A stretch of 29,092 nt of DNA, taken from CANHVK01 sp044232905 (lineage in GTDB: Bacteria; Bacteroidota; Bacteroidia; Flavobacteriales_D; Crocinitomicaceae). The notes below the pieces were generated by a model. That model saw nothing but the letters and a program-made list of their open reading frames with translations. It searched no databases and was not told the DNA's origin. Positions 15,489 to 24,800 of this stretch are shown one piece after another (the stretch's first letter is position 1; every line of letters starts with the position of its first letter). Position numbers and translations under genes: made by a program. The stretch is taken from NCBI GenBank assembly GCA_044232905.1, contig JBIIKZ010000024.1:1-29092 (forward strand). The letters run 5' to 3'.

Positions 15489-16655
15489 TTACATATCGTC
15501 CGAAATTTCTTCAGACTTAGTAATTTTTGTTTGTTTATAAGCAATCGATTGTACCATACCTATTGCAAGGCATGTCATAATAAGTGCAGAACCACCCATT
15601 GCGAGTAAAGGCATGTTTTGACCTGTTACAGGAAAAATACCCGTACATACCATCATATTTACTGTCGCTTGCGTTAACAATAATATCCCTATCCCAATAC
15701 AGAGATAGGTTTCAAAAAGTTTATCCGACTTCAAACCAATACGAATTATTCTAAAAAGCAATACGCAATATAAAAAAACTAAGATAATTGCTGAAAAGGA
15801 TCCGAACTCTTCCACAAAACTTGAGAAATAAAAATCTGCATATGCTTCTGGTAAATATTCTTTTAGTTTTCCATCCCCTACTCCTTGTCCTATGAAACCA
15901 CCATTAAATATTGCTAATTCAGCATTCAAAGACTGTGCATTTGCCTGAACATCTTTATCAGTTTCTAAACGATTGGTAATTCTATTTTTCCAAGTTTCAT
16001 AACGCGGCAAAACATTTAGTGAAGGTGCTGAAATATGAATTAAAACTAAAAGTCCAGCAAGCGCAATACCGCCTCCAATTGCAGCCAAAATCTTAGTGAA
16101 AGGAAATTTGCCGATAATTAGAATTAAAAATGAGATACAAAAAAGTAAAAAAGCAGTTGAAAAGTTATCTTTAAAAATCAAGATGCAGATTACGATAATC
16201 GGAAACATGATTGGCCAAAACCCTCTTTTCCAGGAATTGAAAGAATCTTTCTTTTTGACTAATAATCGAGATAAATATACAATCAAACCTAATTTTGCGA
16301 AATCGGATGATTGAAATGTCAATCCTACAAACGGAATTTTCACCCATCTTCCAGCCCCATTTACCTTGGTACCAAAGAAAAATGTAAACAAAAGCAATAG
16401 GATAGATGCATAAAACATCAATCGAGCAAACTTTGAAAAATACGCTGGATCCTTTCGATGTACCCAGAACATGGTAATAAAACCAAGCACTACATAAATC
16501 AAATGTTTAAATAGATATTTAAACGGTGTACCTCCTTCTATTTTTACTAAAATTGGGACAAAACTATAGACACTTACTAGCGAAAAAGCTAGTAAAATTA
16601 GTGTGATCACCCAAATTCCGCGATCTCCTTTTAAGTATGAAAAAAACTTATTCAA
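15489..16655 (-). CDS. ftsW: Septal peptidoglycan polymerase FtsW (SEDS)
   Basis: A polytopic SEDS-family glycosyltransferase that polymerises lipid II at the septum together with FtsI. The 388 residues form about ten membrane helices. Family motifs include GAGRWVKIPFVGLTFQSSDF (about 104-123), the large periplasmic loop with NAQSLNAELAIFNGGFIGQG and GDGKLKEYLPEAYADF, FVEEFG, and PVTGQNMPLLAMGGSALI near the C-terminus. Co-location with ftsI, murD and murG supports FtsW rather than RodA. It starts 7 nt after murD. Confidence 0.95.
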   Translation of the reverse strand: MNKFFSYLKGDRGIWVITLILLAFSLVSVYSFVPILVKIEGGTPFKYLFKHLIYVVLGFITMFWVHRKDPAYFSKFARLMFYASILLLLFTFFFGTKVNGAGRWVKIPFVGLTFQSSDFAKLGLIVYLSRLLVKKKDSFNSWKRGFWPIMFPIIVICILIFKDNFSTAFLLFCISFLILIIGKFPFTKILAAIGGGIALAGLLVLIHISAPSLNVLPRYETWKNRITNRLETDKDVQANAQSLNAELAIFNGGFIGQGVGDGKLKEYLPEAYADFYFSSFVEEFGSFSAIILVFLYCVLLFRIIRIGLKSDKLFETYLCIGIGILLLTQATVNMMVCTGIFPVTGQNMPLLAMGGSALIMTCLAIGMVQSIAYKQTKITKSEEISDDM

Positions 16656-16662
16656 GGAATAA

Positions 16663-18009
16663 TTATAATGCTCTTACAGCAGATTTAAACTGATTTCCTC
16701 TGTCTTCATAGTTTTCAAAAAGGTCGAAACTAGCACACGCTGGGGATAACAAAACTGTTTCCTCTTTTTTAGCCAAGCGGTAACCATAACTAACTGCTTC
16801 CATTGCTGATCCTGCTTCTACAATGGTTTCTACAACACCATTGAACGTATCTTTGATCTTTTGATTGTCCGTACCTAAACAGATAATAGCTTTCACTTTA
16901 TCTTTTACTAAATCTAATAATTCAGAATAGTCATTTCCTTTATCTACACCACCAACGATCCAAACAGTTGGCGCTTCCATACTTTCTAATGCAAACCATG
17001 TTGAATTCACGTTTGTTGCTTTAGAATCATTGATAAATGAAATACCATGTACTTTGGCAACAAACTCCAAACGATGTTCAACGTTTTGGAAATCAGAGAA
17101 GCTATCTCTTACCACCTCTTTGCGGATTTCAACTAATCGTGAAGCGATACCTGACGCTAACGAATTTTGCACATTGTGCTTGCCTTTTAAGGCTAAATCA
17201 TGAATAGACATAATAAACGGATCTTTATTTATATTTAAGGTTAATTGTTTTTCATTTGCATAACCACCGTTCTCAATCACTTTACGAATTGAGAAAGGAA
17301 GCGTATTTACATTCGTTTTTATTTTGTCAAAATTGGAAGTAATTACCTCATCATCTGCATTGTAGATAAAAAAATCATTTTCTCCCTGATTTTGAATAAT
17401 TCTAAATTTTGAGTTGACATAATTTTGCATGTCGTATGCATAGCGATCTAAATGATCCGGCGTGATATTTAATAGTATTGCGATATCCGCTTTAAAATCA
17501 AACATTCCATCCAATTGGAAGGAGCTCAATTCCAAAATGTACCAATCGAAATTTTCTTCCGCAACTTGTTTTGCAAAACTTTTACCAACGTTACCAGCTA
17601 AACCAACATTTAGTCCCGCTTTTTGGAAGGTATGGTACGTAAGCATCGTTGTTGTCGTTTTACCATTACTACCAGTGATACAAACTGTTTTAGCCGTATT
17701 GTAATACCCTGCGAATTCAATTTCAGAAATTACCGAGATATTTCTTTCAGTAAATTGTTTAACCACGGCTACTGTATCTGGAATACCTGGGGATTTAACA
17801 ACTATATCTGCATTGTGAAGTAATTCTATGGAATGTTTTCCCTCCTCCCAAGCAATTTCATATTGGTTCAATTCTTCTTTGTATTCTGGAGAAATAACAC
17901 CAAAATCAGACACAAACACGTTCCATCCGTATTTTTTTCCGAGAATTGCGGTACCTACACCGCTTTCTCCAGCGCCTAAAATCACTAAATATTTCCCTTC
18001 GCCTTTCAT
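16663..18009 (-). CDS. murD: UDP-MurNAc-L-alanine--D-glutamate ligase MurD
   Basis: This cytoplasmic ligase adds D-glutamate to UDP-MurNAc-L-Ala. The 448 residues contain an N-terminal nucleotide fold (LVILGAGESGVGTAIL), P-loop GSNGKTT (113-119), LNITPDHLDRY in the central domain, FVAKVHGISFINDSKATN, and the C-terminal LSPACASFDLFENYEDRG signature typical of MurD. mraY lies 1 nt upstream and ftsW follows after 7 nt. Confidence 0.97.
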   Translation of the reverse strand: MKGEGKYLVILGAGESGVGTAILGKKYGWNVFVSDFGVISPEYKEELNQYEIAWEEGKHSIELLHNADIVVKSPGIPDTVAVVKQFTERNISVISEIEFAGYYNTAKTVCITGSNGKTTTTMLTYHTFQKAGLNVGLAGNVGKSFAKQVAEENFDWYILELSSFQLDGMFDFKADIAILLNITPDHLDRYAYDMQNYVNSKFRIIQNQGENDFFIYNADDEVITSNFDKIKTNVNTLPFSIRKVIENGGYANEKQLTLNINKDPFIMSIHDLALKGKHNVQNSLASGIASRLVEIRKEVVRDSFSDFQNVEHRLEFVAKVHGISFINDSKATNVNSTWFALESMEAPTVWIVGGVDKGNDYSELLDLVKDKVKAIICLGTDNQKIKDTFNGVVETIVEAGSAMEAVSYGYRLAKKEETVLLSPACASFDLFENYEDRGNQFKSAVRAL

Positions 18010-18010
18010 C

Positions 18011-19258
18011 TTATCTTACTTTAAGCGTTACGATAGTAATCACGGCTAACAAAACTGCAACAATCCAAAAACGGGAAACAATTTTTGCTTCATGCATTCC
18101 TTTTTTCTGGTAATGGTGATGTAATGGAGCCATAAGAAAAACTCTACGACCTTCTCCAAACCGTTTTTTGGTCAGTTTGAAATAGCCAACTTGAATCATT
18201 ACGGATAAATTTTCAATTAAGAACACACCACATAAAACTGGGATTAATAATTCTTTACGTACAGAAATTGCGAATACTGCAATTATTCCACCTAATGCCA
18301 AACTCCCTGTATCTCCCATAAACACTTGGGCAGGATAAGAGTTATACCATAGGAAACCAATACATGCCCCAACAAACGCTGAAATAAATACAACCAATTC
18401 TTCTGCAGCAGGTATGTACATTACATCCAGATAATCTGCAAAACGAACATTCGAACTTACATAGGCGAAAATAGCAAGTGCGATTCCAATAATTGCGGAA
18501 GTTCCTGTCGCTAAACCATCTAGCCCGTCCGTAATATTTGCACCATTGGAAACAGCAATCACGATGAAAATCACTATTGGAATAAAAATTAACCATCCCC
18601 AAGACTTGTGCACGTCATTCACCATCCAGTTGTAATTAAATTCATTTCCTTTGATGAAAGGTATCGTAGTAGTCATATCGCGTGTTTCAATCCAAACAGA
18701 ATTGGAATCTTTTGCAAACTCTGCATGGTGACTATTTACAACTCGTTCATCTTGAGATAGTACATGTGTTTTAGGTACCAACTTATGCACTTTGACATTG
18801 TCATTAAAATACAAAATGGAACCAACGATAATTCCTACACCAATTTGTCCAACTACTTTAAATTTACCTGCAAGTCCTTTTTTATTTTTCTTGAAAACCT
18901 TGATGTAATCATCTAAAAATCCAATCAATCCCAACCAAACAGTTGAAATTAGCATCGTAATAACATAGACATTATGCAATTTTGCAAATAATAAGGTTGG
19001 TATAATTATAGCACTTAAGATGATGATTCCACCCATTGTTGGCGTACCGGATTTTTCTATTTGTCCAGCAAGACCCAAATCTCGAACTGTTTCTCCAATT
19101 TGTTGACGACGCAATAAATTGATTAATTTTTTCCCAAAAACAATGGAAATAATTAAGGAAACGATCAAAGCCAGCGCGGCTCTGAAAGAAATAAAATGAA
19201 ACAATCCAGCTCCAGGAACATTCCATTTATCTAGTAAGTCGAATAAATAGTATAGCAT
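18011..19258 (-). CDS. mraY: Phospho-MurNAc-pentapeptide transferase MraY
   Basis: MraY transfers phospho-MurNAc-pentapeptide onto undecaprenyl phosphate to make lipid I. The protein has about ten membrane helices and Mg2+-site motifs: GTPTMGG (71-77), FLDDYIKV with the Asp pair at 116-117, NITDGLDGLA (241-250), FMGDTGSLALGG (313-324) and the HHH motif (380-382). At 415 residues it exceeds the 360 of E. coli because of an insertion at about 155-215 between the DD loop and the NxxDGLD loop, as known in Bacteroidota MraY. Its ATG shares one base with the murE TAA. Confidence 0.97.
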   Translation of the reverse strand: MLYYLFDLLDKWNVPGAGLFHFISFRAALALIVSLIISIVFGKKLINLLRRQQIGETVRDLGLAGQIEKSGTPTMGGIIILSAIIIPTLLFAKLHNVYVITMLISTVWLGLIGFLDDYIKVFKKNKKGLAGKFKVVGQIGVGIIVGSILYFNDNVKVHKLVPKTHVLSQDERVVNSHHAEFAKDSNSVWIETRDMTTTIPFIKGNEFNYNWMVNDVHKSWGWLIFIPIVIFIVIAVSNGANITDGLDGLATGTSAIIGIALAIFAYVSSNVRFADYLDVMYIPAAEELVVFISAFVGACIGFLWYNSYPAQVFMGDTGSLALGGIIAVFAISVRKELLIPVLCGVFLIENLSVMIQVGYFKLTKKRFGEGRRVFLMAPLHHHYQKKGMHEAKIVSRFWIVAVLLAVITIVTLKVR

Positions 19259-20718
19259 TATTTCTCTAGTTTTTCAAAAAGGTTAGTTACAATTTTTAGG
19301 TCATCAAAAGGGTATTTCACACCTTTAATTTCTTGATACGTTTCGTGTCCCTTACCAGCAATTAAGATGATATCGTTTGGTTCAGCCATCGCACAAGCTG
19401 TTTTTATTGCTTGTTCTCTATCCGTTATCGACAATGTTTTTTTATAGTATTGTCCTTCTACCCCTTCCATCATTTGTGCAATGATATCTTCTGGATTTTC
19501 GGAACGAGGATTATCGGATGTAATGATTACTTTGTCGCTCAAAGCACAAGCAACTGCAGCCATTTTTGGACGTTTAGTTGTATCTCTATCACCACCACAA
19601 CCTACAATAGTAAATACCGTTTCATTTTTTGAACGGATGGATCCTACTGTTTGTAGCACGTTCTCTAAGGCATCCGGTGTATGCGCATAATCTACGATCG
19701 CAGTAATACCACCTTTACTTCTTACTTGTTGGAAACGTCCTACTACCGCATCGAGCTTACTGATTACTGTTAAAGTTTCAATTTTATCTTGCTCTAAAAG
19801 AACAGCAACAGCATAAACTGCCAATAAGTTATATGCATTAAATGAACCCAATAATTTTGTCCAAACTTCTTGTCCATCAATCGTTAAAACCAATCCAGAA
19901 AATTGATTTTCGATAATTTTCACTTTGAAGTCTGCTGGTGTTTTCATTGCATACGATGCTTTATTAGCATTCGAATTCTGAAGCATCACCATTCCATTTT
20001 TATCATCGGTATTTGTCAATGCAAAAGCATCTTTATTCAAAGCATCAAAAAAGCCTTTTTTAGCTTTAATGTATTCTTTAAATGTTCTATGGTAATCTAA
20101 ATGATCATGAGTAATATTAGTAAATACACCTCCAGTAAAACTTAAACCACTTATTCTGTGTTGTACAACAGCGTGTGAACTCACTTCCATAAAACAAAAT
20201 TCACATCCTTCAAGCACCATTTGCGCCAATAACCCATTCAAAGAAACTTGATCAGGTGTAGTGTGTGTGGATGGAATTTCATTATCCCCAATTTTATTTA
20301 CAACTGTAGATAATAGACCTACTTTATATCCTAAATCTGAAAATACTTTATGTAATAATGTAACAATCGTTGTTTTCCCATTCGTACCTGTAACACCAAC
20401 TAACTTCAATTTAGATGATGGATTATCAAAAAAATTGGAAGCGGTTAAACCTAAAGTATAGGAAGTATCTTTTACAACAATTAAAGTAACTCCTAAAGGA
20501 ACTTCAATTGTTACTTCAGATAAAATAGCTTTACATCCTTGTTGAATTACATTTGAAATAAATGAATGACCATCCACTTGCGTTCCTTTTATCGCAACAA
20601 ATAAAGAACCATTAACTGCTTTTCTTGAATCAAAAACGATTTGATCAACAGCCAATAACATTTCTCCTTGAACAGAAAGAATATCGCAATTAATTAATAT
20701 GTCGTTTAGTGTTCTCAT
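19258..20718 (-). CDS. murE: UDP-MurNAc-tripeptide synthetase MurE (meso-DAP type)
   Basis: This ligase adds the third stem-peptide residue. The 486 residues include the P-loop GTNGKTT (111-117), EVSSHAVVQHRI (about 178-189), NITHDHLDYH (201-210), a lysine expected to be carbamylated in YIKAKKGF (about 216-223), and the specificity motif DNPR (402-405). DNPR indicates meso-diaminopimelate as substrate rather than lysine. The ends overlap both neighbours by one base (TAATG junctions), consistent with coupled translation. Confidence 0.97.
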   Translation of the reverse strand: MRTLNDILINCDILSVQGEMLLAVDQIVFDSRKAVNGSLFVAIKGTQVDGHSFISNVIQQGCKAILSEVTIEVPLGVTLIVVKDTSYTLGLTASNFFDNPSSKLKLVGVTGTNGKTTIVTLLHKVFSDLGYKVGLLSTVVNKIGDNEIPSTHTTPDQVSLNGLLAQMVLEGCEFCFMEVSSHAVVQHRISGLSFTGGVFTNITHDHLDYHRTFKEYIKAKKGFFDALNKDAFALTNTDDKNGMVMLQNSNANKASYAMKTPADFKVKIIENQFSGLVLTIDGQEVWTKLLGSFNAYNLLAVYAVAVLLEQDKIETLTVISKLDAVVGRFQQVRSKGGITAIVDYAHTPDALENVLQTVGSIRSKNETVFTIVGCGGDRDTTKRPKMAAVACALSDKVIITSDNPRSENPEDIIAQMMEGVEGQYYKKTLSITDREQAIKTACAMAEPNDIILIAGKGHETYQEIKGVKYPFDDLKIVTNLFEKLEK

Positions 20719-22844
20719 TAATTCAAAGTCAATTCGATTAAACCTCCTCTATAAATTTGTTTTCCTGGAAAAACGGATTGTTTTGTAACTTTTCCATATC
20801 CTTTCAAACTCACATGCATTCCTGCGTTTTCAATTAAATAAACAGCATCTTTTGCATTCATTCCAATAACATCTGGAACTAAATTTTTTGTAATCAATCG
20901 CTTATGGAATTCAATAGCATTATTTTGTTTTTCGGTTGAAATCCATTCATCTTGCGAACTTTGTTTGAATGGTATTTTCAGTTTACGTAATATTTTTTTT
21001 AAATCATATTGATTGCCGTCTTTCGTTACCGGTATTTCCCATACACGTTTCCCTTTTTCGTTGATTGCTTTGTGGTATTTTAAACTAGATGCATATACTT
21101 TATTTGCAATTGCAGAGAAAACTGTTCCGGACATTACAGAACCATATACATTTTCACCGATTGCTTCCACAGAAACGATACAAGAATAGCGTGGATTTTT
21201 AACAGGAAAGTAACCAACAAAAGATGCCAAGAAAATACGTTCTCCTTTTCCTGCTTTTGCTGAACGGTCATTCATTACATGCGCTGTACCGGTTTTACCA
21301 GCGATTTCAAAATAAGAAGATGTTAATTTTTTACCTGTACCATTCGTCATTACGCCTTCTAAACAACTTTTCAAAATTTCAAGTGTGCTTTTGGAACATA
21401 TTTTTTGTCTTAAAACAACTGGTTGAAAGGTCTTAATAACCTGTGTACCTCGACGAATTTCTTGCACAAACTGTGGTCTTACTAGTTTACCTTCATTTGC
21501 AATTGAATTATAAAAAGCTAAAGTTTGTAAAGGAGTTTGTTGAAATTCATAACCAACAGCCATCCAAGGTAAAGAAAGACCAGACCATTTTTTGGTTCCC
21601 GGACGATGTACTGTTGGATTTGGTTCACCCGCTAAATCAATTCCTAAAGGTTCTGTCAATCCAAATTCATCCAAATGTCTCAAAAACTCTTGTGGTTCAT
21701 CTTTGTAGGCTTTGTATATGATTCTAGAAATTACGTTTGAAGATTTCTCAAAAGCTTGTTGAATAGAGATGCGACCATAATTATGTCCTTTCGCTTCATT
21801 CAGAGTTCTTCTACTATAAGTATAACTACTTGCTGCCTGAACCGTATCCGTAATTTTGAATTTATCATCTTCTAATCCAGCCATTAACGAAGCTAATTTA
21901 AATGTTGATCCAGGAACTTCCTTTCCTCCAATTGCTTGGTTATATAATTCGTAATACTTTCCATCTTCTTCAGACAAAGTTAGGTTTGCAATCGCCTTCA
22001 CAAATCCAGTTTTCACATCCATCACAATTACACAACCGTTATTTGCTTTCTTGTCCTTTAATTGTTTGTGTAATTCATTTTGCGCTACCTCTTGAATTTC
22101 TTTATCAATCGAAGTAATTACGTCTGCGCCTTCAATTGCTTCTTTTGTAATTTGTCCTCTTTTCTTCCAACCAGTAGCTAATTTTTGCTCTACCTCTTCC
22201 CCGGTTTCTCCAGCCAAGTAGTTATGAAAAGCTCCTTCAATACCAACGCGTAATTCCTTTTTTCCTGGTATGTGCTGGTAATATCCTAATGTTCTTTTTA
22301 ATAAATCACCAAAAGGTCTTTTACGAATAATAATCTCATAATTGTCAATTAAACCACCTTTATTCCTTCCTTCTTTAAAAATTGGGAAAGTTTTGATATA
22401 ACGACGTTGTTCGTTGGTAACTTTATCCTTAATTTTTAAGAATCTATTTTTTCGAGCCCTTGCTTTGCGGACATAATTTTCAAATTCTCTAGAAGTTGTA
22501 TAAACTTTTGGGAACATTTTGCTCATCTTAACAGACAAATCTGTTATTTGATCATCAAACAATTCAGGTTTTGGAACCGTTGGATCCATGTACAAATCGT
22601 AATAGGAAATGGAAGTAACCAAAGAAACTCCATTACAATCTAGTACCTCTCCCATTCTCGGATAACGTTTCACATAACGTATTGGCATTTTACCTGTTGA
22701 ATCACTGTTAGAAAGTTCTGATTTTTGCTTATCTGTTTTATCTAATTGAATTCTAAAAACTTGGACAATAACAAGAACCATCCCTATCACAAATAGCGAA
22801 TAAACCAAATAGGCTCTTAATAATAATCCTTGTCTTTCCGTCAT
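20718..22844 (-). CDS. ftsI: Septal transpeptidase (PBP3-type) with C-terminal PASTA domain
   Basis: A class B penicillin-binding protein that crosslinks septal peptidoglycan. The 708 residues have one N-terminal membrane helix (about 12-30), a PBP dimerisation region, and the transpeptidase domain with all three active-site motifs: SxxK at S313-K316 (PGSTFKL), SxN at S368-N370 (KSSN) and KTGT (516-519). A single PASTA domain fills about 652-708 (PDVIGMNAKDAVYLIENAG). PASTA is better known from Gram-positive PBPs but is common in Bacteroidota FtsI. It overlaps ftsL by 4 nt and shares one base with murE. Confidence 0.95.
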   Translation of the reverse strand: MTERQGLLLRAYLVYSLFVIGMVLVIVQVFRIQLDKTDKQKSELSNSDSTGKMPIRYVKRYPRMGEVLDCNGVSLVTSISYYDLYMDPTVPKPELFDDQITDLSVKMSKMFPKVYTTSREFENYVRKARARKNRFLKIKDKVTNEQRRYIKTFPIFKEGRNKGGLIDNYEIIIRKRPFGDLLKRTLGYYQHIPGKKELRVGIEGAFHNYLAGETGEEVEQKLATGWKKRGQITKEAIEGADVITSIDKEIQEVAQNELHKQLKDKKANNGCVIVMDVKTGFVKAIANLTLSEEDGKYYELYNQAIGGKEVPGSTFKLASLMAGLEDDKFKITDTVQAASSYTYSRRTLNEAKGHNYGRISIQQAFEKSSNVISRIIYKAYKDEPQEFLRHLDEFGLTEPLGIDLAGEPNPTVHRPGTKKWSGLSLPWMAVGYEFQQTPLQTLAFYNSIANEGKLVRPQFVQEIRRGTQVIKTFQPVVLRQKICSKSTLEILKSCLEGVMTNGTGKKLTSSYFEIAGKTGTAHVMNDRSAKAGKGERIFLASFVGYFPVKNPRYSCIVSVEAIGENVYGSVMSGTVFSAIANKVYASSLKYHKAINEKGKRVWEIPVTKDGNQYDLKKILRKLKIPFKQSSQDEWISTEKQNNAIEFHKRLITKNLVPDVIGMNAKDAVYLIENAGMHVSLKGYGKVTKQSVFPGKQIYRGGLIELTLN

Positions 22845-23254
22845 TTCGATTCTCTCTTAATTCGAATTACTTTCGCAGGTTTCGTTGTTTCATACAAACC
22901 TCTAGCTTCCAATTTTTTTATTAATATTTCTCTTTTCGTTGCTTCTTCTAATTTTGCTCTTGTTTCCACAAATTCAGCAGTTTTAGCATCTAATTCCACC
23001 TGTGTAGTTTCCATATTCTTTACCAAACTTTTACCGTAATATCCTTTGGAAATAACGATAATAAATATTGCAAATAAGAAGAAAACATAAGTTAAGTTGT
23101 TGATTACAAAATCCTGCACCAAAAACTCTCCGTTTAAAATTTGAAGGAAAATATTACTGTTTTTACTCCCTTTCTTTTTCTTTGCTTTTTTCTTCACAGG
23201 AGATTGAGATACTTCCTCAATTACATCCTCTTTCACGATGTATTCGTTATCCAT
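22841..23254 (-). CDS. ftsL: FtsL-like division protein
   Basis: This small bitopic protein of 137 residues has an N-terminal cytoplasmic part with a Lys-rich run (KKKAKKKKGSK, about 22-32), one membrane helix (about 53-71), and a periplasmic coiled coil (VELDAKTAEFVETRAKLEEA). This is the architecture of FtsL, which with FtsQ/FtsB regulates FtsW-FtsI. The sequence itself is poorly conserved, so the call rests on topology and on its place between rsmH and ftsI. Its start overlaps rsmH by 8 nt and its end overlaps ftsI by 4 nt. Confidence 0.85.
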   Translation of the reverse strand: MDNEYIVKEDVIEEVSQSPVKKKAKKKKGSKNSNIFLQILNGEFLVQDFVINNLTYVFFLFAIFIIVISKGYYGKSLVKNMETTQVELDAKTAEFVETRAKLEEATKREILIKKLEARGLYETTKPAKVIRIKRESK

Positions 23255-24167
23255 TTTCTCTTTCTGCTATTCGTAATTTTGCACTTCTTGCTCTTGAATT
23301 CACTGCAATCTCTTCTTCTGATGGTGAAATCGGCTTTCTTGTAATATCACTAAACGGTTTTAAGATATTTCCAAAAAAATCTTTTTCAATGTGTCCGTCT
23401 AAATTTCCACGTTTCAAGTAATTTTTCACCAATCGATCTTCTAGAGAATGATAAGACATTACAACTAAACGTCCCCCTGGCTTTAACACCTCATCGGTTT
23501 GCATTAAGAATTTCTCCAACACATCCAATTCGTTATTCACTTCCATGCGGATGGCTTGAAATACTTGCGCAAAAAACTTGTGATCTTTAAATTTTGGGGC
23601 AATTGGTGCTAATGCTTCCATCAACTCTCCGGTAGTGTGTATTGGCTTTGCTTGACGCGCTCTACAAATAGTACCCGCGATCTTTCCAGGAGAAGTTAAC
23701 TCACCATATTTGCGTAAAATCCTAATTAATTGATCTTCTTCATATTCATTCACCACCACAAATGCAGATAACGCACCATTCTGGTTCATACGCATATCTA
23801 ACGGATCATTAGAACGAATCGAAAATCCACGCTTCCCTTCATCAAACTGGTGGGAAGAAACACCTAAATCCGCTAAAATCCCATCCACTTTTTCAATCCC
23901 CAAGGCACGTAAGTGGTTTTTAAGAAATGAAAAATTAGAGGGTATCAACTGAAAATTTGGGGCATCCCAAGCGTTTGCTAATGCATCAGGATCTTGATCA
24001 AAGGCAATTAACTGTCCTTTTTCTGAAAGTTTTGAAAAAATCGCTTTCGAATGTCCACCACCACCAAAGGTAACATCTACATACACCCCATCTGGATGGA
24101 TATTTAACCCTTCCAAACAAGCCTCAAGCATTACTGGTATGTGGTATACTTCGTTATTCTGTGTCAT
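23247..24167 (-). CDS. rsmH: 16S rRNA (cytosine-1402-N4)-methyltransferase RsmH
   Basis: RsmH (MraW) methylates N4 of C1402 in 16S rRNA at the decoding centre, using SAM. The 306 residues begin MTQNNEVYHIPVMLEACLEG; the SAM loop DVTFGGGGHSKAI is at 31-43, followed by FDQDPDAL, GILADLGVSSHQFD, the LDMRM motif and SYHSLEDRLVKN. The ATG at 24167 overlaps the mraZ end by 14 nt. An upstream in-frame GTG at 24176 would add only three residues and is less likely. Confidence 0.96.
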   Translation of the reverse strand: MTQNNEVYHIPVMLEACLEGLNIHPDGVYVDVTFGGGGHSKAIFSKLSEKGQLIAFDQDPDALANAWDAPNFQLIPSNFSFLKNHLRALGIEKVDGILADLGVSSHQFDEGKRGFSIRSNDPLDMRMNQNGALSAFVVVNEYEEDQLIRILRKYGELTSPGKIAGTICRARQAKPIHTTGELMEALAPIAPKFKDHKFFAQVFQAIRMEVNNELDVLEKFLMQTDEVLKPGGRLVVMSYHSLEDRLVKNYLKRGNLDGHIEKDFFGNILKPFSDITRKPISPSEEEIAVNSRARSAKLRIAERENG

Positions 24168-24612
24168 CGATATCACCCATTACTTCCTCTGCCAAATCAG
24201 CAAAGTCTGCCATGTTTCCTTCGATAACATCGAAGTACTTGGTTTTATCCCAGATTTCAATTCTGTCGTTGTATGCAATAAGCATCACATCCTTATCTAA
24301 ACCTACTCGCTCCATCAACATGGAAGGAATTAAAATTCTACCAACACCATCCAAGGCAATTGCTTTCGCACCTTGATGAAATAAACGGTAGAACATTCGA
24401 TTTTTAGGCTTAAATAAGTTCATTTTAGAAAGTTTATCACTTAGTCGATCCCACTCATTCATTGGGTAAAGTGTTAAACAATCTTCAAATCCTTTATTCA
24501 ACATGAATTTCTCTAGGGCAGCAGGAGACAATTGCTTACGCAATGACGCAGGAAATAAGAAACGCCCTTTCGCGTCTAATCTTACTTCGTATTCTCCTAC
24601 TAAACCAGCCAT
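24154..24612 (-). CDS. mraZ: Transcriptional regulator MraZ
   Basis: MraZ is a DNA-binding protein with two SpoVT-AbrB-like halves that forms a ring and represses the dcw operon it heads in studied bacteria. The 152 residues show both half-motifs: DxxxR at D13-R17 (RLDAKGRFLFP) and D88-R92 (ALDGVGRILIP). It is the first gene of the operon. The upstream spacer carries 10-bp-periodic GTGG pentamers that fit the way MraZ reads DNA in E. coli and mycoplasmas, suggesting autoregulation. Confidence 0.96.
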   Translation of the reverse strand: MAGLVGEYEVRLDAKGRFLFPASLRKQLSPAALEKFMLNKGFEDCLTLYPMNEWDRLSDKLSKMNLFKPKNRMFYRLFHQGAKAIALDGVGRILIPSMLMERVGLDKDVMLIAYNDRIEIWDKTKYFDVIEGNMADFADLAEEVMGDIDDTE

Positions 24613-24648
24613 AACAAATTAATAATGGGTAAAATTAATGAAGATTTC

Positions 24649-24673
24649 TCCACTTTTTACCACCGATTTACAC
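24649..24673 (-). promoter_or_regulatory. Candidate MraZ operator, proximal array (3 units)
   Basis: On the minus strand GTGTA (24673-24669), GTGGT (24663-24659) and GTGGA (24653-24649) repeat with an exact 10-bp period. The array lies 37-61 bp upstream of the mraZ ATG. Known MraZ sites are tandem short boxes at a 10-bp period (TGGGN-N5 in E. coli, AAAGTG[T/G]-N3 in mycoplasmas). Assignment to MraZ here is inference. Confidence 0.6.
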
Positions 24674-24714
24674 TATGTTAATAACTTGTAACGTTTAAAG
24701 CAGTAAAAATGTTT

Positions 24715-24743
24715 CAAATATTTTTAAAGTTACTGAAAATCAA
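24715..24743 (-). promoter_or_regulatory. Possible dcw operon promoter
   Basis: On the minus strand TTG (24743-24741), 18 bp, then AATATTTG (24722-24715), 7 of 8 to TAnnTTTG. The predicted start near 24707 would give a leader of about 95 nt containing the proximal GTGG array, compatible with repression by a bound protein. No better candidate was seen in the spacer. Confidence 0.4.
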
Positions 24744-24765
24744 TATTTTATTAATTAATAATTTA

Positions 24766-24800
24766 GTGGTAAAAAGTGGTAGTTAATGTAAAAATGTGGA
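24766..24800 (+). promoter_or_regulatory. Candidate MraZ operator, distal array (4 units)
   Basis: On the plus strand GTGGT (24766-24770), GTGGT (24776-24780), ATGTA (24786-24790) and GTGGA (24796-24800) follow each other at exactly 10 bp. Its first 14 bases are the exact reverse complement of 24650-24663, so the two arrays face opposite directions 102 bp apart. AAAGTGG at 24773-24779 also fits the mycoplasma MraZ box. Confidence 0.55.

Noticed and set aside
8555..24612. Frameshift, fusion or foreign insertion inside the dcw cluster
   Set aside because: All genes are full length with intact active-site motifs and consistent base composition; the absence of murF, murB and ddl is usual for Bacteroidota.
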